Source: Simmondsia chinensis (lineage: Eukaryota > Streptophyta > Magnoliopsida > Caryophyllales > Simmondsiaceae). From it: 64,000 nucleotides of DNA. The notes beneath the pieces were generated by a model that worked only from the letters and a program-made list of their open reading frames with translations, was not told the DNA's origin and ran no database searches. The stretch lies in contig JAGTTD010000003.1 in assembly GCA_018398585.1 (NCBI GenBank), positions 9,308,637 through 9,372,636 on the forward strand. The letters run 5' to 3'. The translations under genes and the position numbers were made by a program. Below, piece by piece: positions 27,504 through 39,459 of this stretch; positions within the stretch are counted from its first letter, which is position 1; every line of letters begins with the position of its first letter.

Positions 27504-28246
27504 GGCTCCGTTTGTTTCAAAGGAAAAAGAGATTCTTGAAAATAGTTTTCCTGCTATCCGTTGTTTGAAACACACCTTTTGACGGAAAACGTTTTCCTAA
27601 AGAAAAGCTTTTCCTCCCAAACGAGGAAAATGTTTTGCTTTGTAAAAGAAAAGAAGTTGACATTCCAAGTAGTTTAAAAAGTTTTGGGGTATATGTCTGT
27701 CGTAGTATGATACATTATTTTACTAATATGTAGATATATTTTATCATAATTCAGTGAATTTTTTTGGTAACCTGTTGGATTTTTGTTAAAAACATTAATA
27801 TAATCATATATATTATTGTAATCATGTACCACATCAACATTCTATGATGAAAATTAATTATATTTTGATGAAAATTCACCAAGCTAGGCACTTGAATGAT
27901 AAAATTTTGAAATATCAAGGGGTCTCATTGTACATTTCGAAATATGTAGGTTATCTAGGTCATAAATGGTTAAATTTAAGGTCTTAAGTGATAAAGTTTC
28001 CATATTTTTCCATTAAAAATAACTTTTTACAACTAATGGAAGCCTATATAATTTATAATATATAGTTTTGCTACTTTATGTTATCTTATAATGAGGAATA
28101 GTAAGCAATATTATGGGGTGGAAGCACATTTTCCACCGAAACAAACAACGGAAAATGTGAATCGGAATTTAATTTTCCCTGGAAAACCTTTTCCTAAGGA
28201 AAATATTTTCTAGGGGAAAGGTATGTCCGCCGAGACAAATGGAGCC
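27504..28246. mobile_element. PIF/Harbinger-like MITE, copy 2
   Basis: The left end GGCTCCGTTTGTTTC and the right end ACAAATGGAGCC are inverted repeats. TAA flanks both sides (27501-27503 and 28247-28249), the expected 3-bp TWA duplication. Subterminal GGAAAA/TTTTCC motifs repeat on both sides. 743 bp, no coding capacity. Confidence 0.88.
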
Positions 28247-28249
28247 TAA

Positions 28250-30180
28250 GTAGGCGTCTTAACAAGAACCAATAGCCATTGTATATAGAGGCTAATATGA
28301 GTATGGTATTCAAGCTTGACCCTTTTTAAATTGGACACGTATGGAAACTACAAGGAAATTGCAAGACAAATAGTGGCACTCAATCTAACACTAGAGTAAA
28401 TAGCAACCACTTTTAAGTTTAGTTGTCCTTCATCAAACATCTATCTTTCTCGATATTGATCATAAACATGCTTGATGCATATGTAATGAGTTCGAATGTC
28501 TAATAGACATTGAGATTAGTCAAACACGATGTAGGAAGCACTAACCTTAAGAGAGAAGATTACATGCTTAACACATAAAACAAAAGTAAAAGTGCAATTT
28601 TTGACATTTGAATATCATTCCATAAGGAATTGACCATGTTGCTATATAATAGTAGCTTTTATTTTCAACTAACCCTTGATAAATTTAAATCAAATAATTT
28701 AAGATCAAAATAAATTTTATCACAAGAAAGCCAAGAAGAGATGACAACTCAATTTTTTCACATATCCTCTTTACATATATGATCGTAAGCTTCTATCTAT
28801 CAAGGCTAGTCTTTTAAAATGTCATGAGACCAAATATTTCAAGACACTAAGTCATTAGCAGCACTTTAGTTCTGACATACTTATGGTTGTCCATTTTATA
28901 CTTAGATACCAAAGCTACACCAAGAATGCATATAAATCCCTAGAGCTGGTCATCATGATACTCGGATATGTATCAAAACATTTTGAGTTCACATAAAATA
29001 TTGCTTATTTCTCTTCAGTTCCACAAGCTTTCATAAATATTTCACACAAAACATGCAGATTGATGACCCAATTTCAAATCTAGACACTTGGCGCATCTTA
29101 ATTCTCAAAGTTCATTTTTCAGAGACTTATTATTCAAATTTTGTAACTTGTAGAGATACAAATTTAAGAGAGATAAAGAATCTCGTTAGAGAAAAATCCT
29201 AATTTTAGGACTTTTTCTTCATTGCCCCCACTATTTTCATGAATTCCACATAAATCCATTTAACATACGGGGATGGCATGGAGAAGTATCAAGCATTGGT
29301 TAGGCTCAAAGAGCTAAAGTCCACGATAACATTCAATTTCTCTCCAGATTACTAGATGCTAAGCGTTGTCTGAAATTTTGATCAATTTCAAGCCTATACA
29401 CCCAATTGCCACGATAATGAGTATGTTAAAATATTAATGGACCATAACAATTATTTTCACATCGTGCTATGCAGTATTTTTAACAGATACTAATATTTGA
29501 GCAAACATTAATGTACTATTTTAACATTGTGAAATCCATCTCCTATTTATACACAGGAAGATGATAAAATCTCAATCACTCTCAATTCAGGTTGAGACCC
29601 AAAAGTAATCAAATAAACTCTATAAGCTAATTGATCTTTAGAAACCGTGTTCAAATTATTGGAGAAAATACTAAAGCATTTCCCGAAACGCATATAAAAA
29701 GGAAAGATATTACCCGAAATGCATGGAAACGATTAATTACCAATAAAATAATAACTGAACGAGGCGCGGATCACGCACTCTTTAAGACGGTTTCCCTCCT
29801 ACAGGTAAACCCGATGTAGTAGGTATATAACATCCCGTCCCTACGATACAACACTCAACCTATGTTATCGCTCTCAAATCCTTCACCGGTGGCTAGAACG
29901 TTTTCCTACACTCATAGACCAAATTCAGTACAATGGGGGAACTTTACAAAATACAATTTTTGAACACTAAAACATATTTTTTCCATTCAAAACTCTCAGC
30001 ATTACTCCAATATATAGAAATTGCAACCATATAAACTAAAGCCACATTGAATATGAGTCACGCCTCAAGCCATTTCAAGATTAATTCATGCATGCAAATG
30101 AATTTCCATTGAATACATTAAATGGCATTAGTGGCTTTAACTTTTAACAATTTAAAATGAAAAGTTTAAAATATTCCAAC
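28250..30180. other. AT-rich DNA, no gene recognised
   Basis: No convincing coding homology. A short open frame at 29631-29819 has no recognisable match. It may be 3' or LTR sequence of the copia relic downstream, which lies on the minus strand. Confidence 0.45.
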
Positions 30181-30240
30181 ATGTGTGTTCATGCGCGCAC
30201 GCGCGCATGCATGTGTTCGTGCGTGCGTGTAACTCACGTG
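30181..30240. repeat. alternating purine-pyrimidine tract
   Basis: ATGTGTGTTCATGCGCGCAC, then GCGCGCATGCATGTG and GTGCGTGCGTGT, alternate purine and pyrimidine for most of about 50 bases. Such tracts can form Z-DNA under supercoiling. A function is not implied. Confidence 0.6.
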
Positions 30241-30289
30241 AGAGGGTGAGAGATTGGACCGTAAGATGCAAAACCAAGTGGCTGACAAA

Positions 30290-31560
30290 CCCTTGGTGAG
30301 CAAATCTGTGTTAGAAGCAATAAAAGACCCCGAAAGATCCCCTCATTCTACCTTTGAATATGCTTAGATCTTTTATGAAAGACAGGATAGAAGTCATATA
30401 TGCGTGGCACTTAAATTATCAAATAGAAGCTGAGAACACTGAGGCAATCGAATATGAAGTTCACGCACAAGTTGCTGTGGCCAAATGACTTTGACAATGG
30501 CAAAGGCTAGCCCACGGTACTCCGTTTAGGTACTAGATTGAGCAATCACTCCTTTCTTATGAGAAGACCAACTAATAAGACTTCCACCACAAAAAAATAG
30601 CACAACTATGAGTAGAACGATGATCGTGAGGATCACAGCCCAATCAATATTTGAATAAGCTAATAAAGCAAGGGAAACCTTGAGTGAAGAAATAAACCAC
30701 TTCGAATTGTACCCTTAAGATACCAAAGAATTCTTTTGACCGCCTGCTAATGAGCCAAGGTAGGACAAGACATATATTGACATACGCAATTGATGGCAAA
30801 AGATATCACCGGACGTGTTATAGTGGCATATTGCAAAGCTCCAACTTTGCTATGATACAGTATTAGGTCTGACATTGGCTCACCAAACTGAGAAAGATAA
30901 GATGATGCCTGAGCCAGAGAAGCCACTGGTTTTGCATCCTCCATATGGGAAGAATGTGCATAATATACTTGGACTAGCATAAGAAGAACCCACCAACTAA
31001 ACGAGGGACTTTAATTCCGAGGAAAAAAAATGTAAGGACCAGAGATCCATTAGGGAAAAGGTAGCATTAAGGATTCGAAAAAAACAATAAAATTCATGTT
31101 ACCCCCTATAAGAATAAGATCATCTACATAGACAAGCATGTAGAAATCGATATTCCGTTATTGCAAACAAATAGAGAGGAGTTTGAATAACAACTCTGAA
31201 AACCATGTTGATGCAGAAAATCTTTGAGCTCGTGAAACCAAGCACGAGGAGCCTGCTTTAGACCATATAAAGCTTTCTTGAGACAACATAAATGATGATA
31301 AAATCGGTTATCTTGATAACCAGGTGGCTGACTGATATAAATGGTTTCAATTAAATCACCATTTAAGAAAGCATTGTCCACATCTAGCTACCGTTCGGAC
31401 CTTCCAATAAATGAGGCAAGAGAGAGAACAAGTCAAATTGTGGTTGGCTTGACCACAGGACTAAAAGTCTCAAAGAAGTCAACTCCTTCCTCCTAAGAGA
31501 AACCTTTATCCACTAAGCGTGTTTTATACCATTCAATCGAGCCACTGTTGAGGTGATTGG
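30290..31560 (-). pseudogene. copia reverse transcriptase and RNase H relic, minus strand
   Basis: Read on the minus strand, the upstream end has VDFFETFSPVVKPTTI. Then come LDVDNAFLNGDLIETIYI, QPPGYQ, CLKKALYGLKQAPRAWF and a YVDDLILIGG block (near 31115-31140, in a shifted frame). Further on are QYATITRPVISFAINCVCQY, RILWYLKGTIRSGLF and a broken RNase H. The active-site residues YVDD survive, but stops and frame changes run through the relic. Integrase, gag and LTRs were not found next to it: the homology ends abruptly near 31560. It is a fragment and a different copia lineage from copia-1 and copia-2. Confidence 0.9.
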
Positions 31561-32351
31561 CGCTAGGTTGCCCCTTATGTGATCAAACGGGGTCCTCCTA
31601 TGTTCATTGCACCGTGGCTGGAGTGGGTGCTAATACTTCCATCAACAATCATGGCGTTACGGTGTGTCGGTTTATTTATTATTTACTTTTTCCCTCAACA
31701 CTACTATAATATAAATTAATTCATTTTTCCAATAATAATGCAGTGAAGAAAGGAATATAAAAGATTGCCCTGCTTATTTGTTTTTTGTCGATTTCCATCT
31801 AAAAGCTTTCTATTCTTTTTGTCTTTCTTTTTGTCTTTCCTTTTTTTCCCCCTTCTATGTAAGACAATATATTGCCATTTATGTGGTGAATCAGTATGTG
31901 GATATCCATATCAAGTTCATTCGATCCAAATCCTAAGTTCTATAGGGCAAAGTGACATAGTAACATACAGTTACAATTATAGTATTTGTACAACACAAGA
32001 TTTTGAGAGTAGTAAATGAACGAAATAATTACACCACAAAATAGTATTTCTCTTATTTCTTCAAAAGACAATGGGTACAATCTCTGTATTTGTATACCGA
32101 ATACAAGTACACGTAGAATCCTCTAATTTAATCTCCGGATTGAGCAAATTGAAAGAGGGCACAAGGCTTGTTCTCGATCAAGAGGAAGGTTTCTTCAAGG
32201 AAGGCGGGCACTTTGCTTGTATCTTGTTTGAAGGATGACTTTGTTTGTGATTGAAGTGAGAGGGAATTTTTGGTTCCTCTTCACTCTTCTTTTTCCAACC
32301 ACCCCTCAAATGAAAAGGTGATCCTCTATTTATAGAGAGGGCTTTACCTTT
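31561..32351. other. no gene recognised; may be upstream part of an LTR
   Basis: No coding homology. T-rich tracts lie at 31770-31860. The segment just before 32352 may belong to the same LTR as the LTR-like block that follows, but the second copy near 63000 lacks it. Confidence 0.4.
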
Positions 32352-32895
32352 GTTTATAATATTGACCTAGTGCTTACTAGCCCAGTACATTGTCAGGTTT
32401 ATAGTCATACCCTCCTCAGGGAAATAAGCGGCAAATAAGTAGCACTAAGTGGCACGCATAAACAGGGCAGTCCAGAATAGGGCAGTCTAGTCAACCACCA
32501 AACACACTTCAAAAAGAGAGGAAATGCTCTATAAAAAGGGAGGAGGATGAGAATCAAGGAGGACAAGGACTATGAAGAGAAAAGGTTTCGCATGTCTCCC
32601 ACACGTACCCTCCTCTCTCGTGCCACTTCCACCATATTCTTTCACGATTTCCTCTCAAAAGCAATAATTGTTCAAGCTTTCTACTCCCCTTATCCTAAAT
32701 ATTTCATATTTATTATGTTTATTTATTACTTGCTTTCATTATTATTATTTAATGACATTCATACTAACTCGAGCATTGGAGGAGTCCCCCTTGGGCTACC
32801 CCATGGGCCCTTCTAATCTTTTGTTTGAATCTTGCAGGGAATATCAAGCTGAGTGTGTAGCTAGAGCTTGAGTTCAAATCATCCTAACGAACCCT
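32352..32895 (+). repeat. LTR-like block, copy 1 (Tat-type gypsy)
   Basis: It matches 63000-63592 over about 550 bases, with shared phrases GGGCAGTCCAGAATAGGGCA-like, CTCCCACAC, TTCACGATTTCCT, ACTTGAGCAT-like and GGAATATCAAGCTG. A TATA-like box lies in GCTCTATAAAAAGGG near 32529. GAGCATTGGAGGAGTCCC followed by CCATGGGCCC resembles the R/U5 part of Tat-type gypsy LTRs. A primer-site-like motif follows at 32954. Confidence 0.65.
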
Positions 32896-32953
32896 ACCTC
32901 AAACATAACTCTCATACGACGAATAAACACAGTGACCAAATTCATTGTAGACA

Positions 32954-32976
32954 TTTTGGTGCCATTTGTAGGAAAG
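32954..32976 (+). promoter_or_regulatory. decayed gypsy (Tat-type) primer-binding site
   Basis: TTTTGGTGCCATTTGTAGGA resembles TTGGCGCCGTCTGTGGGAA, the sequence following many Tat-lineage 5' LTRs, with C-to-T and G-to-A changes. It suggests that the LTR-like block upstream was a 5' LTR in plus orientation. Confidence 0.55.
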
Positions 32977-33199
32977 ATTATAAGCTTAATCCTGGCCTGA
33001 TATTTCTTGTAAGATTCCAATATTCTTAACATCATATGAGTTAACTTTCAGCATTTTCGATCTCTTTTGGCATTTTCTCTTATAAAAAGTGCCTACTTAG
33101 GTAAAAAAAGCAAACGAAACTCCCCAATATTGTTGAAAAATAAAAGAGATTTGCTTGAATGAACTCTTTTTACATCCTTTTTTTTTTCTCTCAATGGCA

Positions 33200-34130
33200 T
33201 ATGCTTGAGCCTACAAAGAGCTTTGCTTGGGCAAATTCAAGTGCTGCTATATTCTTTTGCACCTCTTTTTTATCTTCTATTTTATCAAAAGCTCAAAAAC
33301 GTATCATGGACATCGAGAACTTTTCAAGAGCTTCGTTTTGATATAAAACTCGGTCCGCAACTCTTCACGGATTGAAAGTTGTGCGCATTTTAAGTTGTAA
33401 GGTAAGTTATATAAACTATACGCGCGTGGCACGCCCACTTCATTTTTCCATGCTTTATTTGATCAAAAAGCTAAAAAGTTATTATGAACACCTAGAACTC
33501 TTCAAGATCTTTGTTTTGATATAAAACTCGATCCACAACTCTTCACGGATTGAAAGTTGTGCGCATTTTTTAAGTTGTAAGGTAAGCTATACAACCTACC
33601 TATGTGATGCACGTCCACTTCATCTTTCATATGTTTTCTTTGATCAAAAACTTGAAATTATTGTCTTGGAAACCTAGAACTCTTCAAGAGCTCAGTTTTA
33701 ATGTTTAATTCGATCCATAACTATTAATTGATTAAATGTTATGCCCGTTTTATTTTACAAGGTAAGTTACCTAACCAAAATGCACGGCGCCCACCCACTT
33801 CATCTTTTATATGATTTCTTTGATCAAAATGTCGAGAAATCATTCTAGTTATATAGAAATCTTCAAGAGCTTTATTTTGATAGGAGATTTGACTCATATC
33901 ACCTTAAGGATTAAAAGTTATGCTTGATTTAAGTCTCAGAGTCAAGTTATATAAGTCACCAATCACTATCATATCAGAGAAAGTCCCACCAAGTCTTGTT
34001 TTATCTTTTCTTTTAAATATGAGGCACTATTATGGTTGCTTAGAGTTCTTCAAGAGCTTTGTTTTGATATGTGACTTGCTTTGTAGCTTCTTACGGATAA
34101 AAAGTTATGTCCGTTTAAAGTTACAAAATA
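33200..34130. repeat. tandem repeat, period about 180 bp, about five copies
   Basis: Successive units share TTCAAGAGCTTTGTTTTGAT, then a -TATAAAACTCGATCC-like segment, CTCTTCACGGATTGAAAGTT and TTTGATCAAAAA. Comparable points lie at 33340, 33518, 33710, 33879 and 34066, so the spacing is about 170-190. No coding homology. It lies in the interior downstream of a Tat-like primer site, where such elements often carry tandem repeats. Confidence 0.8.
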
Positions 34131-34230
34131 CTTTATACAAATTTCAACTTGGAGGTTTGATCACCCCTTGGATTTTGACTGTCATCTTCCCCAGTAGCAT
34201 CCTTCCATTACCACCGCCGTAACCTACACA

Positions 34231-34488
34231 TCCACTGTCATGTACCTAAGAATTAAGTTGATAATTTTCTTAATTCCTAGTTCTAATTTGTTAATTGAGC
34301 TAGAATTATTTGAAATAATAGCTTAGATTGCCTAATTTCCCTCAAAAATGGGTTTAGAAGTTTAATTCCTAACTAACTTTCGAATTCTATTTTTGACGGG
34401 AAAATCGGTTACTAGCTGTTAGTTTGGTTTTGGAGCAAAAGTGCAGATTTGCTGTTTTTTTTACTATTTTTTCTAGATTTGTTTACAC
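34231..34488. other. spacer, nothing recognised
   Basis: AT-rich, without coding homology, ending in the TTA target duplication of the following MITE. Confidence 0.5.
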
Positions 34489-34491
34489 TTA

Positions 34492-35548
34492 GGCTCCGTT
34501 TGTTTGAGGGGAAAACCATATTCTAGGAAGTGGTTTTCCCCTTTTCCTTTGTTTGGTGTATCATTAGCTCAAGGAATCAAATGAGGGAAAATGACTTCCC
34601 TTTCAAAATGGGGGAAGTTATAATTCTAAGTGGCTCAAAAATCTTCGCAGTTATCATCATGCAAATCGAGATCAAATCAAAATATACCAGACTGCATTGT
34701 AGACATTTAACGTCAATATCGGACAAGAATTAGACTAAATAATTAAAAGCAGCTTGGATATTACTTTATTATTGTTGCAACCGAACAACTTTAACCAAGT
34801 TGAATTGTTATATAATATTTTAGAAGAAAATTATCTAGATAATATTTTAGCATTTATTACATAGGCATTGTGATATTTCAGTAATATACAATGATGTACC
34901 CTGAAGTTTAAAAATTTTCTCATAAATTAGGTATCTTTTGCCAAAATTTAGTATATTTTGAATGAAAATAACAATCTATATGTATCCTATATCTTAATGC
35001 AATAATTTCTTTTATCCAAAAATGCTAACATGACACAGTTTTTGATAATATAAGTAATTTTTGTTAGAATATAGACAACCTTTTTATAATATGATATTCA
35101 TACCACATCAATTTTCTAGTAGAAATTGGCCGAATTTTAATGAAAATTCACCTGATTTTAACACAGTATATACACAAGTGATAAAATTTTTTATCTCTTG
35201 ACACCTCATTGTATATAATAAAATGACAGAGTATTTAGATAATAAATGTTCAAATTTTAGAATACCTAAGAAATAATTTTCCTATTTATACAGCTTTGAT
35301 AGTTAACTTTTTAGTTTGTTACTTCATATATGTTGTATTATTACTTATGTTGTCCTATAAAAAGAAATAAAATAATTGGTGAAAATTATTTTTTTAAAAC
35401 ATATACGAAAACATCACAATGGAGAATTAAGTTTTCATTTGAATCAAACAATGGAAAATCCTACTTAGAATTTATATTTCCTTAGAAAACCTTTTCCAAT
35501 GAAAAATTAATTCTTAGATTCTACTTTTCCGTCAAAACAAACAGAGCC
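34492..35548. mobile_element. PIF/Harbinger-like MITE, copy 3
   Basis: The ends GGCTCCGTTTGTTTGAGGGG and, on the right, AAAACAAACAGAGCC are inverted repeats. TTA flanks both (34489-34491 and 35549-35551). Its left end closely matches the reverse-complemented right end of 9025-11540, and the interior shares an AATGA(T/C)GTAC...GAAGTT segment with that element. 1057 bp, no transposase seen. Confidence 0.88.
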
Positions 35549-35551
35549 TTA

Positions 35552-35800
35552 GTTGCAATATTTCCTTTTCCTTATCCCGTGGCCTATATAGAAGGATGTA
35601 ATGACAAGTATTGAATAATTTTTGATGAATAATAAGATTTTACATTCTTAATCTCTCTCTTTCTCCCTTACTTCTTCAATTCCACTTCTCCCTTTATCTC
35701 CTTCTCTCCCTCTCTCTCTCCCCCTCTTTCTCACAATTCAATTCAAGAAATATTAGTTTATGACCTACAATTCAATTGGGTCATAACATCCACCATTAGA
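35552..35800. other. spacer with CT-rich tract
   Basis: GTGGCCTATATAGAAGG near 35580 followed by a long CT-rich run (35645-35735) resembles an LTR promoter and leader, but no partner copy is in the window. Confidence 0.35.
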
Positions 35801-36300
35801 AGCATGCCACCCGCCACCACTTTTTCACCGTGTCACCTAGCTCGCCATGACCCGTCGCCCACCGTGTCCCATGGCGCGCTGTGACCAGTGCTCTCTGTGT
35901 CTTGTGGTGCGTCATGACCGGTGGCTCGCCGTGATCCATAGCCCACCATGTGCTGTGGCCTGTCATGACCTTTGGTTCACCATGACCCCTGGGTCACCGT
36001 GACTCGTTGGCCGCTGCGTCCCGTTGCTTGCCATGACCTGTGGCCTGTCGTGTCCCTTGGCTCGCCATGATCCACAGCCCACAGTGTCCTGTGGCCCATT
36101 GTGACCCTTGGTTCATTGTGACCTGTGGCTTGTCATGACCTGTGGCCCGTCGTGTCCCTTGGCTCGCCACGATCCATAGCCCACTATGTCCTGTGGCCCA
36201 TCGTGACCCTTGGTTCATCGTGACCTGTGGTTCGCTGTGACCTATTTCCTGCATCTCCTGTGGCTTGTCGCACATTTCCTGCCATGCTCTAGTTACTGCC
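35801..36300. repeat. GC-rich minisatellite
   Basis: Short units of about 20 bases, of the form CATGACCTGTGGCCCGTCGT, repeat with variation. Within it a 102-bp higher-order unit occurs twice (TGTCCCTTGGCTCGCCA at 36051 and 36153). The minus-strand open frame 35994-36320 is only this repeat translated (WATGHSGLW-type units) and is not called a gene. Confidence 0.85.
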
Positions 36301-36589
36301 ATGTTCCACCAACCTCGCACAACATCTATGATGCTTCATCCACCACATAAACACCATCCATGTCACTCCAGCTACCGCCATTCATGACCACGGCCAGGTA
36401 AGCTTCGACCACAAAGTTTTGTATTTTAACTACCATGTGACATTTCACCTGTCTCCATGATTGTACAACTTAAAGGACTCACCATCGTTGGCGTAGTTTC
36501 CCCTTCTGACGTGACCATCACCCATGCTTCAACTACCACCAAATGCTACCAGTAGCCCGTACCAACCACCACCACCAGTGGTTCTCTCT

Positions 36590-37650
36590 ACCTACATTAA
36601 ACCCTAATTTGGGTCAACTTTCATTATGATTTTAGTTTAATTCAATCCTAAATAGATCAATTTTTATTACAATTTCTATTCAATTCAGCCCTAAATGGGT
36701 TTAGTTCAATCCTGATTGAACCAATTTTTGTTACAATCTTAATTTTCATCAACTTTAATTGAACAAATTTCCATTACAATCTCAGCTTAATTCAAGCCTA
36801 AATTGGTCAATTTTTATTACAATCTCAATTTTAGTCAATCCTAATGGGTTAGTTTTCATTACAATTTTAGTTTAATTTTGTCCCAACTGGGTCAATTTTC
36901 ATAATAATCTCAACTTAACCCTAATCATGTCAATTTTCATTACAATCTCTGTTTTGTTCAACCCTACTTTAACCAATTTTCATCACAATCTCTATTTAGT
37001 TCAACCTTACTTGATTTAACTTTCGTCACCATCGTAGTTCAGTTCAAACCCTGTTGAACTAATTTTCACCACAATCTCAGTTTAATTCAACCCAAAAAGG
37101 TCAATTTTTATTATAACTTTAGTTTAATTCAGCCCTAAAGGATTTTTTTTTTTTCGTTACAATCTTTATTCAATTCAATCCTACATGGGTTAATTTTTGT
37201 CACACTTAATTGAATCAATTTTTGTTACAATCTTAGTTTAGTTCAACCTTGATTTAATCAATTTTTGCTATAATCTCTATTCAATTCACTCTTATGGGGT
37301 CAATTCTCAGTACTATCTCAATATTAATTCGACCCTAATTGGTCAATTTTCATCACAATCTCAATTTAATTCAATCCTGATTGAATCAATTTTTATTATA
37401 ATCTTAGTTTAATTTAATACGAATTGGGTCAATTTCTGTTATAATTTTAGGTTAATTAAATCCCGATTTGGTCAACTTTTGTTACCATTTTAAGGATGAC
37501 TTTTGTCATAACTCTCATTCAACTAAACCTTATTTCAATTCAATCTTCGTTGTAATTCATGTTGAACCAATTATCATTTGATTAATTTCTAATTGAGTTG
37601 ATTTTCGTTAGATTTCATTCTCATTCAATTAATCTCAAATTGTATCAACT
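36590..37650. repeat. degenerate AT-rich repeat field, about 1 kb
   Basis: The motif GGTCAATTTTTATTACAATC followed by TCAGTTTAATTCAACCCTAA recurs about every 50-60 bases, with much variation, for about 18-20 units. Rough copies start near 36608, 36655, 36717, 36815, 36893, 36950 and 37103. No coding homology. Confidence 0.8.
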
Positions 37651-38060
37651 CTCCTCAACTTATTCATCTGACAACTGAATACACTAATCCTACTCATGAT
37701 TCTGACTTTTGTCTTGTTTGGCCATGAATATGCTTGGATATAGCCTCGTATATGTTTGATAATCTCATTCAAATCTCCCTGGTATTCTTACTAAAATTAA
37801 GGCTCTTTCAATTGCTGTTTTATACCACTGCTCCACCAGACGGTTTATTTTACCGACATATCTCGCTATTGTACAAAAAAAAAAAAAAAAAAAAACCTAT
37901 CCGCTTCTTGACCCCAAGGGCCTCAATTAGACAATTTCTTTTGTCAGTCACAAGTGACTAGATTCCTTTGTATGCAAGATTAGAAATGAACAAAATATCG
38001 ATCCACTTTTGTTAATATTATACGAATTAAAAATTCATTAAGTTCTATTAAAATTACTTA
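37651..38060. other. spacer with poly-A tract
   Basis: No coding homology. An A run lies at about 37876-37896. ATTAC at 38053-38057, three bases before the gypsy LTR, matches ATTAC after its other LTR. Confidence 0.5.
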
Positions 38061-39459
38061 TGCTTAACTTGGTGTATAGCTTAGCAAGTGCACTAAGTCA
38101 TATCAAGTAACAAAGAATGAGGAGAGTATTGCTCCCTCGAGGATTATTATTGAGTGAGTACTGAAATTAATAGTTCCAGTGGTATTTGAAATACCGAAAA
38201 TTGTAGTTTTTGAAATGAAATAACACAAAATAAAAAGGAACAAAAATGTTTACAAATTTTTATGAAAAGTTTTACTAATTTGTTTGGTTGGCTTTTATGA
38301 TTTAATAAGTTCCAAGACATCCGATTTCACCTAGCTGAATTAATACGCCTTTCTATTCTCGGTATTCATGTTGATGGTCGAAAACCCTAATTTACTAAAT
38401 ATTCTCTCGCGAGCAACACTTAACATACTCTTTTATATATTAACTCATCAATCTCTTGCATGAATTTAAATAATAAAAGAGTTTTAAAGATTCATAGTTT
38501 TCACTTAAGACTACATAAATCGCGTTAATCTCTTTCAAGCATTCATTCAATCTGTGATACTTATCACCTTAGCAATCATTATAAATGTCCGCTCAGACTC
38601 ATTATGAATCATTATAGGCATCATTTAAACCTCATGAAGAACAATGATAAACACTTCAACAATGCAATAACAAGAAATTGAATACGTTGAATTAGAATAG
38701 AGCGTATATTATAACTTAGGCTAACAAAATTAATTCATGATAGACATAATATAAAGCAAAATTAAGACAAAATTTGTGAACTTAAAGAAGGAAAGGATAG
38801 AAAGAACTTAAAAATACAAAATTACAAACCAAACTTCCTTCCTCCTTCTTTTTCTTCTTCACTCAGTTTCCCTTCTTTCTTTTACTACTTTTTTTTTTGT
38901 TTTTGCTTAGTTGAGGGATGATCAAACTCATCCCAAACATCCCCTATTTATAGTATTTGAAGGAGAGATAAAAATATGAATAAAATTCATCAAACTTCAC
39001 TCTTATTCGCCCCCTTGTGGCCGCCCATGAGCAACTTGTATAAACTTGCAATTTTTTATTTTTTTTCCTTGCTTTCCATCGCCCAATCCTAAGAATTCAG
39101 ACCAAGGTGATGATGTTCTTGCAGTATACGATGAATTTAAGCTATAAATGTAAATAAAATTGCCGCCCAAAACAACTTGTTTTCAAATTATGTCATTTCT
39201 TTGTTGTTCTTGCTAAAACCGAGAGCTTTGGGATGTATTTTGCCATTTTTTTGCTTTTATTTGATGTTTCTTGCTATCACTTATTGATATTGATGATAAA
39301 ACATAGAAAGATTTAGCATAAAATGAGTATTTTTGTAAGAAAATGGCAATATGAGTGAAAAAGAGCAAAATCAAGCAAAAGCGATAAAAGTTTAATGTAA
39401 AATGGATAAAAAATGAATCAAAGAGATATGAATAATTATATACTAAATTAGACTTATTA
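38061..39459 (-). repeat. gypsy 3' LTR
   Basis: In plus it begins TGCTTAACTTGGTGTATAGC and ends TTAGACTTATTA. It matches 56221-57626 throughout. On the minus strand a TATA-like box lies at 38945-38952 (plus TATTTATA). The end opposite the interior is shown by TGATAAGTC in the other copy. Confidence 0.92.

Noticed and set aside
35994..36320. 108-residue repetitive minus-strand protein
   Set aside because: It is a translation of a minisatellite with no start context or homology.
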